A stretch of DNA of 64,000 bases from Kribbella sandramycini (GTDB lineage: Bacteria; Actinomycetota; Actinomycetes; Propionibacteriales; Kribbellaceae): NCBI RefSeq assembly GCF_013131805.1, contig NZ_JABJRC010000001.1, positions 310,001 through 374,000 of the forward strand, read 5' to 3'. The number at the start of each line of letters is the position of its first letter. The first letter of the stretch is position 1. This document shows, one piece after another, positions 41,865 to 49,644 of this stretch. Below the pieces are notes generated by a model, which saw nothing but the letters and a program-made list of their open reading frames with translations, did not search any database and had not been told where the DNA came from. The position numbers and the translations under genes were made by a program.

Positions 41865-42827
41865 TACAGCACGAAGTCGGTGGGGCTCGGTTTCGCGGTC
41901 TTCTCGGCCGTGACATTCGGCGGCTCGGGGCCGTTCGCGAAGGCGCTGATCAGCGCCGGATTCACGCCGCAACAGGCCGCGTGGGTCAGGATCCTGGGGG
42001 CGGCGCTGCTGCTCGTCCCGCTGGTGCTCGCCCTGCGCGGGTCCGCCGGGCTGCGCGCGGCGCGGGCGTCGTGGAAGCCGCTGGTGCTGTACGGGCTGAC
42101 CGGGATCGCCGGCTGCCAGACGCTGTTCTTCATCGCGGCCAGCCGGTTGCCGGTCGGGGTCGCGCTGATGCTCGAGTTCTCCGGGCCGGTGCTGGTCGTG
42201 CTGTGGCTCAAGTTCGGCCAGAAGGTCTCCGTGCCGAGGTCGGCCGCGATCGGCGTCGGCATCGCGCTGCTCGGGCTGGCGACGGTGGCCGAGGTCTGGT
42301 CCGGGCTGACACTCGACCTGGTCGGGTTGCTCGCCGGGCTCGCGGCAGCGGCGTGCCAGGCGACGTACTTCATCTTGATCGACAAGCTGACCGGGATCGC
42401 CGATCCGCTGGTGATGACGGCGGCCGGCTCGGTGGTCGGCGCCGTCGTCCTGACCCTGATCGCCGTCCCGTGGCAGACGCCGTGGCACGTGCTCACCAGC
42501 ACGATCGCGTTCGGCGAACGGCAGGCGCCGGGCTGGCTGCTGGCGACCTGGCTGATCGTGGTCAGTACTGTCGTCGCCTACCTGGCCGGGGCGGCCGCCG
42601 TCCAGCGACTGTCGGCGGCGATCGGCGGTGCCGTCGCGTACATCGAGGTGGTCGCCGCCAGCCTGTTCGCGCTGATCCTGCTGAACGAGCGGCTGACGAC
42701 CAACCAGATCATCGGCGGCGCGATCGTGCTGCTCGGCGCGTTCGTGGCCCAGTCGTCGGTGGGGAAGGTCGCGCCCCCGGAGGTGCCCGCCCCGCCCACC
42801 GACGTCCTGGATCCCAGCCTCACCTGA
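41856..42827 (+). CDS. EamA/DMT-superfamily transporter
   Basis: A 323-residue membrane protein with ten hydrophobic segments in two EamA repeats (first 'FAVFSAVTFGGSGPFAKALI', second 'LVGLLAGLAAAACQATYFIL'); each repeat ends with the family's conserved helix ('YLAGAAAVQRLSAAIGGAVA'). It is a probable exporter of amino acids or other small metabolites. The start is 41856 or 41862; no clear ribosome site is visible. The last 8 bases overlap the convergent AlaRS-like gene. Confidence 0.88.
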   Translation: MLMYSTKSVGLGFAVFSAVTFGGSGPFAKALISAGFTPQQAAWVRILGAALLLVPLVLALRGSAGLRAARASWKPLVLYGLTGIAGCQTLFFIAASRLPVGVALMLEFSGPVLVVLWLKFGQKVSVPRSAAIGVGIALLGLATVAEVWSGLTLDLVGLLAGLAAAACQATYFILIDKLTGIADPLVMTAAGSVVGAVVLTLIAVPWQTPWHVLTSTIAFGERQAPGWLLATWLIVVSTVVAYLAGAAAVQRLSAAIGGAVAYIEVVAASLFALILLNERLTTNQIIGGAIVLLGAFVAQSSVGKVAPPEVPAPPTDVLDPSLT

Positions 42828-43989
42828 GCGAATCCACCAGCTCGCGGGGCAGCCCGTGGGTCTCGTGCAGGTACTCGTAGTCGCTGTCGTCGAGCGGCTT
42901 GTGGAACCGCTCGTGACTCAGCACCTTGCGGCCGCGGTCGAGCAGGTTGCTGAACCGGATCTCCTCGTCGATCAGGATCCGGCGGACGAGCGTCACCGTC
43001 TCGCCCTGGTGGAAGTGGTTCAGCGTGTGCTCGAACAGCTCGATCGGCAGCTGGGACAGCGAGCGGGACTCGTCGCCCTGCCAGAGCAGCGTCAGCACCC
43101 GGCGGAGCAGCCGGCGCAGGACGTACCCGCGGCCGGTGTTCGACGGGTGGACGCCGTCGCCGACGATCACGATGCTCGACCGGAGGTGATCGATGACGAT
43201 CCGCTGCGACGTCTCGTCGAGCGTCCAGAGCTGCGGGATGTGCCGCATCCAGGGCTCGAACAGGCTGGTGTCGTAGACGGAGTCCTTACCTTCGAGCAGC
43301 ATCGTCAGCCGCTCGAGGCCGAGACCGGTGTCGATGTTCTGCTGCTGCAACGGCTCCAGCGAGCCGTCGTCGTGGCGCCGGTAGCGCATCATCACGTGGT
43401 TCCAGACCTCGACCCAGCGGTCGTCGGTGGTCGGCGTCCCCTCCGGGTCGCCGTCGCCGGTCCAGACGAACATCTCCGAGTCGGGGCCGCACGGCCCGGT
43501 CGGGCCGTTCGACCACCAGTTGTCGTCGGTGGTCAGCTCGATCGGAAGGCCGAGCTCCTGCCAGGTCCGCAGCGACTCCTGGTCGAGCGGCACCTGGCTG
43601 TCGCCGCCGAACACCGTGACGTACAGGCGGCTCGGGTCGATGCCGAACCCGCCGGTCAGCAGCTCATATCCCCAGCTGAGGGTCTGCGAGCTGCCGTAGT
43701 CGCCGAGCGACCACGAGCCGAGCATCTCGAACACGGTCAGGTGCGTCGAGTCACCGACCTCGTCGAGATCCGTCGTCCGCAGACAGCGCTGGATGCCGGT
43801 CAGCCGGCGGCCCAGTGGATGCGGTTCGCCTTCCAGGTACGGCGTCAGCGGATGCATCCCGGAGGTCGTGAACAGCACCGGATCACCCAGGCGCGGGATG
43901 AGCGTGGACCCCGTGGTCGGAACGTGGCCGCGGTCGAGGAAGAAGTCGATGAAGGTCCGGGTGATGGACTTCTGGAGCGTGGTGGTCAT
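42820..43989 (-). CDS. Alanyl-tRNA-synthetase-related protein (catalytic core only)
   Basis: A 389-residue stand-alone relative of the AlaRS N-terminal half. The class II core is present: 'LIPRLGDPVLFTTSGMHPL', motif 2 'RCLRTTDLDEVGDSTHLTVF' followed by 'EMLGSWSLGDY', and motif 3 'NIDTGLGLERLTMLL'. The tRNA-recognition helices continue to 'HETHGLPRELVDSLR', and the protein ends exactly where full-length AlaRS (about 880 aa) would continue into the editing and C-Ala domains. It therefore cannot be the housekeeping enzyme. It may charge tRNA for a special purpose or activate alanine without tRNA. The ATG at 43989 has AAAGGA 9 bases upstream and is preceded by a leader peptide and terminator. 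Confidence 0.88.
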   Translation of the reverse strand: MTTTLQKSITRTFIDFFLDRGHVPTTGSTLIPRLGDPVLFTTSGMHPLTPYLEGEPHPLGRRLTGIQRCLRTTDLDEVGDSTHLTVFEMLGSWSLGDYGSSQTLSWGYELLTGGFGIDPSRLYVTVFGGDSQVPLDQESLRTWQELGLPIELTTDDNWWSNGPTGPCGPDSEMFVWTGDGDPEGTPTTDDRWVEVWNHVMMRYRRHDDGSLEPLQQQNIDTGLGLERLTMLLEGKDSVYDTSLFEPWMRHIPQLWTLDETSQRIVIDHLRSSIVIVGDGVHPSNTGRGYVLRRLLRRVLTLLWQGDESRSLSQLPIELFEHTLNHFHQGETVTLVRRILIDEEIRFSNLLDRGRKVLSHERFHKPLDDSDYEYLHETHGLPRELVDSLR

Positions 43990-44040
43990 GATCTGTGGTC
44001 CTTTGTCGTTCAAGACCGGAACCGAGCCACCTGGCGCTGG

Positions 44041-44078
44041 AAACAACAACACCGGCGAACCGTTTCCGGTCGCCGGTG
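44041..44078 (-). terminator. Leader terminator (attenuator) of the AlaRS-like gene
   Basis: On the minus strand CACCGGCGACCG-GAAA-CGGTTCGCCGGTG forms a 12-bp stem with one bulged T and a GAAA tetraloop, followed directly by TTGTTGTTT. This is a textbook intrinsic terminator placed 14 bases after the leader-peptide stop and 51 bases before the AlaRS-like ATG. Confidence 0.75.
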
Positions 44079-44091
44079 GTGGAAGAAGATG

Positions 44092-44157
44092 TCAGGCAGC
44101 GGCAGCCGGAGAGCGCGAAGCTCGTACGGCTGCTACAAGGCTGAACATCTGATGCAT
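44092..44157 (-). CDS. Alanine-rich leader peptide (21 aa)
   Basis: A 22-codon frame, ATG at 44157 to TGA at 44092. Seven of 21 residues are alanine; the peptide ends in four consecutive Ala codons (GCT GCC GCT GCC) before TGA, and two more adjoin at codons 9-10. The segment pairing option: bases 44109-44101 (CCGGCTGCC) can pair with 44074-44066 (GGCGACCGG), the 5' arm of the downstream terminator, giving an antiterminator. A -10-like TACTCT lies 7 bases before the ATG, so the leader may be translated from a leaderless transcript. Together these fit ribosome-mediated attenuation responding to charged tRNA-Ala. The short size makes the ORF itself uncertain. Confidence 0.6.
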   Translation of the reverse strand: MHQMFSLVAAVRASRSPAAAA

Positions 44158-44184
44158 GAAACGCAGAGTACACGACCGCACCAG

Positions 44185-45297
44185 CTAGATGTCCAGCAGT
44201 TCCCGGAGCGTGCTGCCGGTGGCGGCCCAGGTCCAGTCGGATTCGGCCCAGGCTCGGCCGGCCTTTCCCAGGGCTTGGGCGTGGGCCGGGTTCCGCAGCA
44301 GGTCGATCAGCCGGACGGCTACGGCTACTGGGTTGTGGGGGTCGACCAGATAGCCGGTTCGGGTGTGCTGGAGGGTGTCGGGGGTGCCGCCGGAGTCGCC
44401 GACGAGGACGGGTTTGGCGGTGGCCGAGGCTTCGAGGGTGACGATGCCGAGAGCTTCGGGTTCGAGGCCGAGGCGGCGGGTGCGGGTGGGCAGGGCGAAG
44501 ACGTCGGCGGCGTCGAAACAGGCCGGGATGTCGGGCCAGGCGACTGGTCCGGTGAAGATGACGTGGTCGCGGAGCTTGGCGGCCAGGGTCTCCAGACGAG
44601 CGCGGTCGGGGCCGCCGCCGACCAGCAGGAGTTTCGCGTCGGGGACCGCCGCGAGAACGCGGGGCCAGGCCCGGATCAGGGTGTCCTGGCCTTTGCGCGG
44701 GATCAGCCGCGAGACGCAGACGACGAGCGGAACCCCTTCCAGGCCTAGGGATACGCGCAGTTCGGCGCCACCGCTGCCGGGGTGAAAGCGGGTGGTGTCG
44801 ACGCCCGGGGTGAGGCGGCGCATCCGGCGGACGGCGTCCGGCGACAACGCGGGAGCGATCTGCTCGGCGCACCACGACGAGACCGTGGTGACGGTGTCGG
44901 CCGCGTCGCCGATCCGGCGGAGCGCCTGCCGGGTGCCCGGGAGACGCGCCCACCAGGTCTCGTGCCCGTGCGTCATCGCGACGATCCGCCGCGCCCCGGC
45001 CTGCCGCAGCGCCGGGCCCATCAACCCCAGTGGCGCCGCCGCGCCGAACAGCACCCGATCGGCGTCGTACGTCTGCATCAACTCGACGGCTCGTCGGGTG
45101 ACCCGTGCCGTCGGCAACAACATTCGCGTGCGATCCCGGACGACGGGGAACGGCAGACCTGCGTCGTACGCCGAATCCCCTGGCTCGCGCGAGGTGTAGA
45201 CGACGACCGATGGCAGCTCGTCGCACAGTGATCGGACGAACGTCTCGATACCGCCCTGCCGCGGCGGGAAGTCGTTCGTGACGACCAGGACCGTCAT
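44185..45297 (-). CDS. pimB: GT4 mannosyltransferase, PimB'-like
   Basis: A 370-residue GT-B glycosyltransferase. It begins 'VLVVTNDFPPRQGGIETFV' and has 'FGAAAPLGLMGPALRQAGA', 'THGHETWWARLPGTR', 'PGVDTTRFHP', 'CVSRLIPRKGQDTLI' and the donor-binding 'RRLGLEPEALGIVTLEAS' (E-x7-E). This resembles M. tuberculosis PimB' (Rv2188c) along its length, as I remember that sequence, and lies in the same neighbourhood. PimB' adds the second mannose to phosphatidylinositol monomannoside at the inner membrane. The ATG overlaps the stop of the M48 peptidase gene. Confidence 0.85.
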   Translation of the reverse strand: MTVLVVTNDFPPRQGGIETFVRSLCDELPSVVVYTSREPGDSAYDAGLPFPVVRDRTRMLLPTARVTRRAVELMQTYDADRVLFGAAAPLGLMGPALRQAGARRIVAMTHGHETWWARLPGTRQALRRIGDAADTVTTVSSWCAEQIAPALSPDAVRRMRRLTPGVDTTRFHPGSGGAELRVSLGLEGVPLVVCVSRLIPRKGQDTLIRAWPRVLAAVPDAKLLLVGGGPDRARLETLAAKLRDHVIFTGPVAWPDIPACFDAADVFALPTRTRRLGLEPEALGIVTLEASATAKPVLVGDSGGTPDTLQHTRTGYLVDPHNPVAVAVRLIDLLRNPAHAQALGKAGRAWAESDWTWAATGSTLRELLDI

Positions 45298-46517
45298 CGT
45301 GGCGGGAGCGGCGTACCGTGCTCCGCTGCCCAGGCGCGGCCCATCGCGATCCGCTCCGGGGTGGTCGGGTGGCTGGCGAACATCCAGTACCGCCAGCGGG
45401 CCGGCGACAGGCCGGAGATGTTCGTCACCGCGAGATCGTGCTGCATGGCGATGAAGCTGCGCGGGTCCTTGGTGAGCTGGAGCGAGTGATGGTCGGCGCG
45501 CGCCTCGATCCGGCGGCTGATCAGATTCTGCACCGGGGCCGAGACGACGGTTGCGGCGGTGATCAGCGCGAGCAGCGCCGCGATCCGCCGTGGATCGGCG
45601 AGCTTTGCCCCGAGCAACAAGCGCAGGAGGACGACGCCGAACGCGGCGCCGAGGACGCCGATCAGCGTCCCGTGCAGGACGTCGTCCTCGGCCGCGTGGC
45701 CCAGCTCATGAGCCACCACCAACCGGACCTGCGCGGGCGGAGAGCTGTTCAGCAGCGTGTCGTAGACGACCAGCCGCCGGGTCGACCCGAAGCCGGAAAC
45801 GTAAGCATTCAAGGCGGTTGTCCGCTTCGACGCATCCGCGACCAGGACGTCCTTGACCGGGACGCCGTCGTCCGCGGCCAGCTTGAAGAAGTCGTCCCGC
45901 AGCGGACCGGCGGGCATCGAGCTGAACTGGTTGAACCGCGGCTCGACCAGCACCGGGTAGGCGAACGACACCCCGAGCACGAGCAGCGCCGTGACGATTG
46001 CGGCCGGCAACCACCAGCCGGACCGCCTACGCCGGGCCAGCGCGATCAGGAAGAGCGCGATCACGGCCAGCGCGAGGGAGATCAGCAACCAGTTCACCGC
46101 GCGATCCCGCGCCCACAAGCCCCAGCCCTGCACGGACAATCCGTACTTCCGGCTGACCCGCTCGGCCAGCGCGTCGGTCGGCAGCGTGACCAGGCTGGTG
46201 ATCAGCCCCAATCCGAACACGAGCACGGGGACGCCGACGTACCAGCGGCGGATCCGGACGACGTCGTACAGGCGGCCGCCGAGCGGGCTGAACCCGATCG
46301 CGAGCGGGACGGCGACCGACAGCACCCAGGAGGTGGTTGACCAGGGCAACAACTCGCCGCGGAACGCGTTCTGCCGGGCGATCTCGGCGGCGGTGAAGTC
46401 GAGCGCCGGGTCCGGCGCGGGGACGGCGATCAGCTGCCACGGCGTCGTGGTGACGATCACCGCGACCAGTGCGACGGCGAGGACGACTGCGGCGATCCGC
46501 GGCGCCCGCTCAGACAC
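45294..46517 (-). CDS. M48-family (Ste24-like) membrane zinc metallopeptidase
   Basis: A 407-residue integral membrane protease with about six hydrophobic segments, the zinc motif 'VVAHELGHAAEDD' and the third ligand in 'ARADHHSLQLTKD'. The N-terminal M48 region ('LLPWSTTSWVLSVAVPLAIG', 'VSRKYGLSVQGW') matches the CAAX-protease type. It probably degrades or processes membrane proteins. The GTG start overlaps the upstream gene by 8 bases, making a three-gene group with pimB. Confidence 0.9.
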   Translation of the reverse strand: MSERAPRIAAVVLAVALVAVIVTTTPWQLIAVPAPDPALDFTAAEIARQNAFRGELLPWSTTSWVLSVAVPLAIGFSPLGGRLYDVVRIRRWYVGVPVLVFGLGLITSLVTLPTDALAERVSRKYGLSVQGWGLWARDRAVNWLLISLALAVIALFLIALARRRRSGWWLPAAIVTALLVLGVSFAYPVLVEPRFNQFSSMPAGPLRDDFFKLAADDGVPVKDVLVADASKRTTALNAYVSGFGSTRRLVVYDTLLNSSPPAQVRLVVAHELGHAAEDDVLHGTLIGVLGAAFGVVLLRLLLGAKLADPRRIAALLALITAATVVSAPVQNLISRRIEARADHHSLQLTKDPRSFIAMQHDLAVTNISGLSPARWRYWMFASHPTTPERIAMGRAWAAEHGTPLPPR

Positions 46518-47973
46518 CCGCGAGCTCCTTGAGGTACTTCTGCCACTCGGCGACGAACTGCTGCTCGGTCATGCCCAGATGGGTCTTGAAGGCGTCGGAC
46601 AAACCGTCGGCGCTGCGCGACGTGTGCACGGCGCGGTAGAACTTGACCAGCTTCTCCTCGCCTTCGCGCTCGGCGATCAGCCGGCAGGCCAGCCACGCCG
46701 ACTCGTACGCCTCGGGCAGGCTGGACGACGACGCGGCGAACGCCTTCGTATCCGGGAGCGCCGTCGGCACCCGGCCCGCGCGAACCGCCTTCAGCAGCTC
46801 CTTGGCCGCGGACTCGTCCTGCACGGGGACGGCCTCGAACGCGACGTAGTCCGCGAATCCCTCGGCCAGCCAGAGCGGCACCGGGGACGCGGTCGCCGTC
46901 GAGGCAACGTGGGTCGTCTCGTGGGTGAGGACGATCCGGCGGCCTTGTTTGCCCAGCTCGACGAAGAGCTTCGGGTTCGCCACGATGCGGACCGGGGCGC
47001 CGATCTGCGGCGCATCCAGCTCGGCCATCGTGACGGCGGCGATCTGGGTGTAGGTGTTCGGCGCGGCGCCGAGCACGTACTCCATCTGGGACTGCTTGGC
47101 CGGCAGCACGACGACGACCTTCTGTGGCCACGACGTCCCCCAGACCTTGCTGACCGAGGTGACCGCGCGGTCGGCCAGCGGGACGTACGCCTTCGCCTGG
47201 GCTGCCGAGTTCAGGCTGATGACCAGGCTGCGGTCGCCCTCGGAGACATCCAGCTCACCGAGCGTCCAGACCGGGCGGCGCTGCCCGGCGACGAAGCGGT
47301 CGGAGAACGAGGCGGCGTACGTCTTGCCGTCGTCACGACGGACGAACGTGACCGGCAGGATCGCGCGCGCGGGCTTCTGGTCGTACCCCTTCAGCTGCCA
47401 GGAGACCTCGACCTGGGCCAGCCACGCCTCGGCCGCGCCGAGCTCGGCCAGCCGATCGGGCGCGAGCGCGGCGGTGTCGTCGCTGACGTAGCGGAACTGG
47501 AAGATGCCGAGTGGGAGCTTCTCGAGATTCGCGTAGACCATCCGCGCGGTCGTCCGGAACGCGGTGGAGCGGTCGTCGATCGTGTCCAGGAAGTCGCTGC
47601 GGTTGCCTGCGGTGACGGCCTCGGCCATCTTCTGCAGGACCTCTTCGCCGGCCGTCGCACGGCGGACGCCGTCCGCGGCCTCGTTGTCGGGAGGCGACGA
47701 GGACTGCGGGCCCTGGGTGCCGGTCGGCGCGTTCGGGTCGGCGGGAGCGTCGGCGACCTGGCGAAGCCCGGCGTACCCGGCTCCGGCCACGAGACAGATC
47801 GCGAGACCGATGGCGACCTTTTTCGCGATCGGGCCTACCGGCGGACGCGGCGACGGCGGACCGGCCGGCGGCTCCGGACGCGGCTGTTCGACGGCAGGAA
47901 GCGGCAGGGTGTCGCCCTGGTCGTCGATCACTTCGGCCCCTCGCTGCTCACCTGCCCCAGTCAGGCGGGACAC
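46510..47973 (-). CDS. Membrane-anchored gluzincin-like peptidase (peptidase MA type)
   Basis: A 487-residue protein with a proline-rich cytoplasmic head, one transmembrane segment ('VAIGLAICLVAGAGYAGL', ~50-70), an extracellular NTF2-like region (~110-270) and a C-terminal peptidase domain with 'IVLTHETTHVAS' (HExxH) and 'PLWLAEGFADYVAF' (Glu third ligand). The GTG at 47973 has GGAGGAGG 6 bases upstream. It lies directly ahead of the M48 peptidase, so two extracytoplasmic metallopeptidases share an operon with pimB. Substrate unknown. Confidence 0.83.
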   Translation of the reverse strand: MSRLTGAGEQRGAEVIDDQGDTLPLPAVEQPRPEPPAGPPSPRPPVGPIAKKVAIGLAICLVAGAGYAGLRQVADAPADPNAPTGTQGPQSSSPPDNEAADGVRRATAGEEVLQKMAEAVTAGNRSDFLDTIDDRSTAFRTTARMVYANLEKLPLGIFQFRYVSDDTAALAPDRLAELGAAEAWLAQVEVSWQLKGYDQKPARAILPVTFVRRDDGKTYAASFSDRFVAGQRRPVWTLGELDVSEGDRSLVISLNSAAQAKAYVPLADRAVTSVSKVWGTSWPQKVVVVLPAKQSQMEYVLGAAPNTYTQIAAVTMAELDAPQIGAPVRIVANPKLFVELGKQGRRIVLTHETTHVASTATASPVPLWLAEGFADYVAFEAVPVQDESAAKELLKAVRAGRVPTALPDTKAFAASSSSLPEAYESAWLACRLIAEREGEEKLVKFYRAVHTSRSADGLSDAFKTHLGMTEQQFVAEWQKYLKELAGV

Positions 47974-48021
47974 TACGTGCCTCCTCCGACAGTAGAACAC
48001 CCGGATGGTCGTGAAACGACT

Positions 48022-48049
48022 CGGCTCCGGGGATGAGACCCCGGAGCCG
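48022..48049 (-). terminator. Terminator of the NlpC/P60 gene
   Basis: CGGCTCCGGGG and CCCCGGAGCCG form a perfect 11-bp stem with a 6-base loop. It begins 23 bases after the nlpC/P60-type stop and before the next gene's ribosome site. Confidence 0.65.
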
Positions 48050-48071
48050 GTGAGTATCGCAAACCGGAAGG

Positions 48072-49127
48072 TCAGCCCGGCCGCACGGCGCCGTTGTACG
48101 GCATCGTGCTGATGGACGCGACCTGGACGGGCTTACCCGAGCGCGGCGCGTGGACCATCCGGCCGTTGCCGATGTACATCCCCACGTGGCTGACCGGGCT
48201 GTAGAAGAACACCAGGTCGCCGGGCATCAGCTGGCTCTTGCTGACCGGACGCCCGCCCGAGCTCTTCTGCGCCTTCGACGAGTGCGGCAGCGAGACGCCG
48301 GCTTTCTTCCACGCGTAGAGCATCAGGCCGGAGCAGTCGAACGAGTTCGGCCCCTCGTCGCCCCAGACGTACGGGTCGCCGAGCTGGTTCATCGCGGTCT
48401 GGACGGCGACACCCGCGCGCCCGTTGGCCGGGACCGGCACGTCGTCGTCCATCCGGTCGCCGTCGCGGCTGGGGCGCTTCTCGCGCTCCTCCTCGGCTTC
48501 CTTCTCGGCCTCGTCGCGGAGGCGCTGACGCTCGGCGTCGCTGAGCTTGCTCAGCACCTTCTCGGCGGCATCCAGCTTCGACTGGGCCTCGGCCTTGAGC
48601 TTGTCCTGCTGGCCCTGAACGGCCTTCAGCGCGGCCAGCTCGGTCTGCGCGCCGGCCTGGAGGTCGGCCAGCTTGCCCTGCGCCTCCTGGTACTTGCGGA
48701 GGGCGGCGTTCTGCTGGCCGGCGAAAGCCTGCGCCGTGGACGCCTGGCTGAGGAACTGGTCCGGGTTCTGCGAGAGCAGCAGCTGCGCGGTCGTCGACAT
48801 CCCCGAGGTCTGGTAGCCCGCAACCGCCAGGGAGCCGATCTGCCGCTTCACGCCGTCGACCTGGCGCTGCTGCTTGTCGATCCCCGCCTGCAGGGCCTTC
48901 AGCCGGGTCTGCGAGGCCGTGATACCGCCGCGGAGGTCGTTGGCGTCCTCGCCGATGGCGGCCGCCTTCTCCTGCAACGCGGCGACCTGCTTCTTCGCCT
49001 CTTCGAGACTCGGCTTCGGATCGGCGTCGGCGCCAGACTGAATGAACAGCACGCCCGCTGCGACAGCGGTGCTCGTGATGGCGGCGAGGGCGATTCCCTT
49101 GGTGCGGTTGATGCGTCCGGTGGACAC
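48072..49127 (-). CDS. NlpC/P60 peptidoglycan endopeptidase with coiled coil
   Basis: A 351-residue secreted cell-wall hydrolase: signal peptide (~1-37), a long coiled-coil domain (~40-215, RipA/CwlO type, rich in Ala/Gln/Lys/Glu), an acidic linker and the NlpC/P60 domain (~235-351). The catalytic Cys is in 'NSFDCSGLMLYAW' and the His in 'SHVGMYIGNGRMVHAP'. It would cut D-Glu-diaminopimelate bonds in peptidoglycan stems. The GTG start is followed by an Arg/Lys n-region. A ~145-nt untranslated leader and an MtrA-like direct repeat precede it. Confidence 0.93.
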   Translation of the reverse strand: MSTGRINRTKGIALAAITSTAVAAGVLFIQSGADADPKPSLEEAKKQVAALQEKAAAIGEDANDLRGGITASQTRLKALQAGIDKQQRQVDGVKRQIGSLAVAGYQTSGMSTTAQLLLSQNPDQFLSQASTAQAFAGQQNAALRKYQEAQGKLADLQAGAQTELAALKAVQGQQDKLKAEAQSKLDAAEKVLSKLSDAERQRLRDEAEKEAEEEREKRPSRDGDRMDDDVPVPANGRAGVAVQTAMNQLGDPYVWGDEGPNSFDCSGLMLYAWKKAGVSLPHSSKAQKSSGGRPVSKSQLMPGDLVFFYSPVSHVGMYIGNGRMVHAPRSGKPVQVASISTMPYNGAVRPG

Positions 49128-49178
49128 AGCCCGGTCGGTCCCTTCCTCTGCTCGACGCCGTCCCCGTCAACCACGCCG

Positions 49179-49201
49179 CCTACAGGCTTAACGCCCGTAG
49201 G
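49179..49201 (-). other. Hairpin in the NlpC/P60 mRNA leader
   Basis: CCTACGGGC-GTTAA-GCCTGTAGG (minus strand; one G-U pair) forms a 9-bp stem within the leader. No T-tract follows. Such leaders in actinobacterial cell-wall hydrolase genes are sometimes c-di-AMP (ydaO) riboswitches, but I could not match the consensus. Confidence 0.4.
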
Positions 49202-49278
49202 ACCCGCAAGGTCACTCACTCGGCTGAAACGCTGCCCGGTCGGTCCGATCAACCGACACCCTGAGGCAACGAGACGTA

Positions 49279-49300
49279 ACCCTAGTGACCGTTTTGTGAC
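49279..49300 (-). promoter_or_regulatory. Promoter with MtrA-like direct repeat upstream of NlpC/P60
   Basis: On the minus strand GTCAC-N6-GTCAC (49300-49285) repeats at an 11-bp period and adjoins a -10-like TAGGGT (49284-49279). MtrA sites described upstream of rpf and NlpC/P60 genes are direct repeats of this kind (from memory). The TAG of the -10 is also the stop of the upstream small gene. Confidence 0.45.
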
Positions 49301-49551
49301 CGGCGCAATTCGCCCCTCGGGTTTGATCCAAACTTAACGTCGGATTCTTCCTGGGGAAGGCTTTCCACGGCGTGGACGAGGCGCAGCGGCGGGACCAGGC
49401 CGGAGTCGGCGAGGGCGGCGAGGGCGGCTTGTTCGTCCGCGTCGATGCGGAGGGTGGGGCCGGGGTCGGCGGTGAGGCCGAGGACGGCGGTCACCACGCA
49501 GTCCTGGCAGCCGGGACCACGCATGACACAGGCGTCGCAGTCGATCAGCAC
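49282..49551 (-). CDS. Small Cys-rich conserved hypothetical protein
   Basis: An 89-residue protein starting 'LIDCDACVMRGPGCQDCVV' after the initiator: four Cys in a C..C.....C..C arrangement that could form a zinc or iron-sulfur knuckle. An acidic helical middle follows ('IDADEQAALAALADSG'). GTG at 49551 is preferred over upstream TTG because GGAGG lies 5 bases before it. It sits between the NYN ribonuclease and NlpC/P60 genes on the same strand. I do not recognise a family name. Confidence 0.7.
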   Translation of the reverse strand: MLIDCDACVMRGPGCQDCVVTAVLGLTADPGPTLRIDADEQAALAALADSGLVPPLRLVHAVESLPQEESDVKFGSNPRGELRRSQNGH

Positions 49552-49644
49552 AACGTCCTCCAAAGGGGGGAAGCATCCGGACTTGCATCCGGCTGGGAAG
49601 GACGCTAGAGAAGGCCGCCGACAGTTTTCGGCGGAGTGCGGCGA

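Noticed and set aside
49128..49275. c-di-AMP (ydaO) riboswitch before the NlpC/P60 gene
   Set aside because: Size and gene context fit and a CTGTAGGCGG-like stretch is present, but I could not match the conserved core segments by eye. Only the simple hairpin is reported.
49573..49592. Direct repeat GCATCCGG at a 12-bp period upstream of the small Cys-rich gene
   Set aside because: Only 8 bp, two copies, in GC-rich DNA; could be chance and lacks symmetry.
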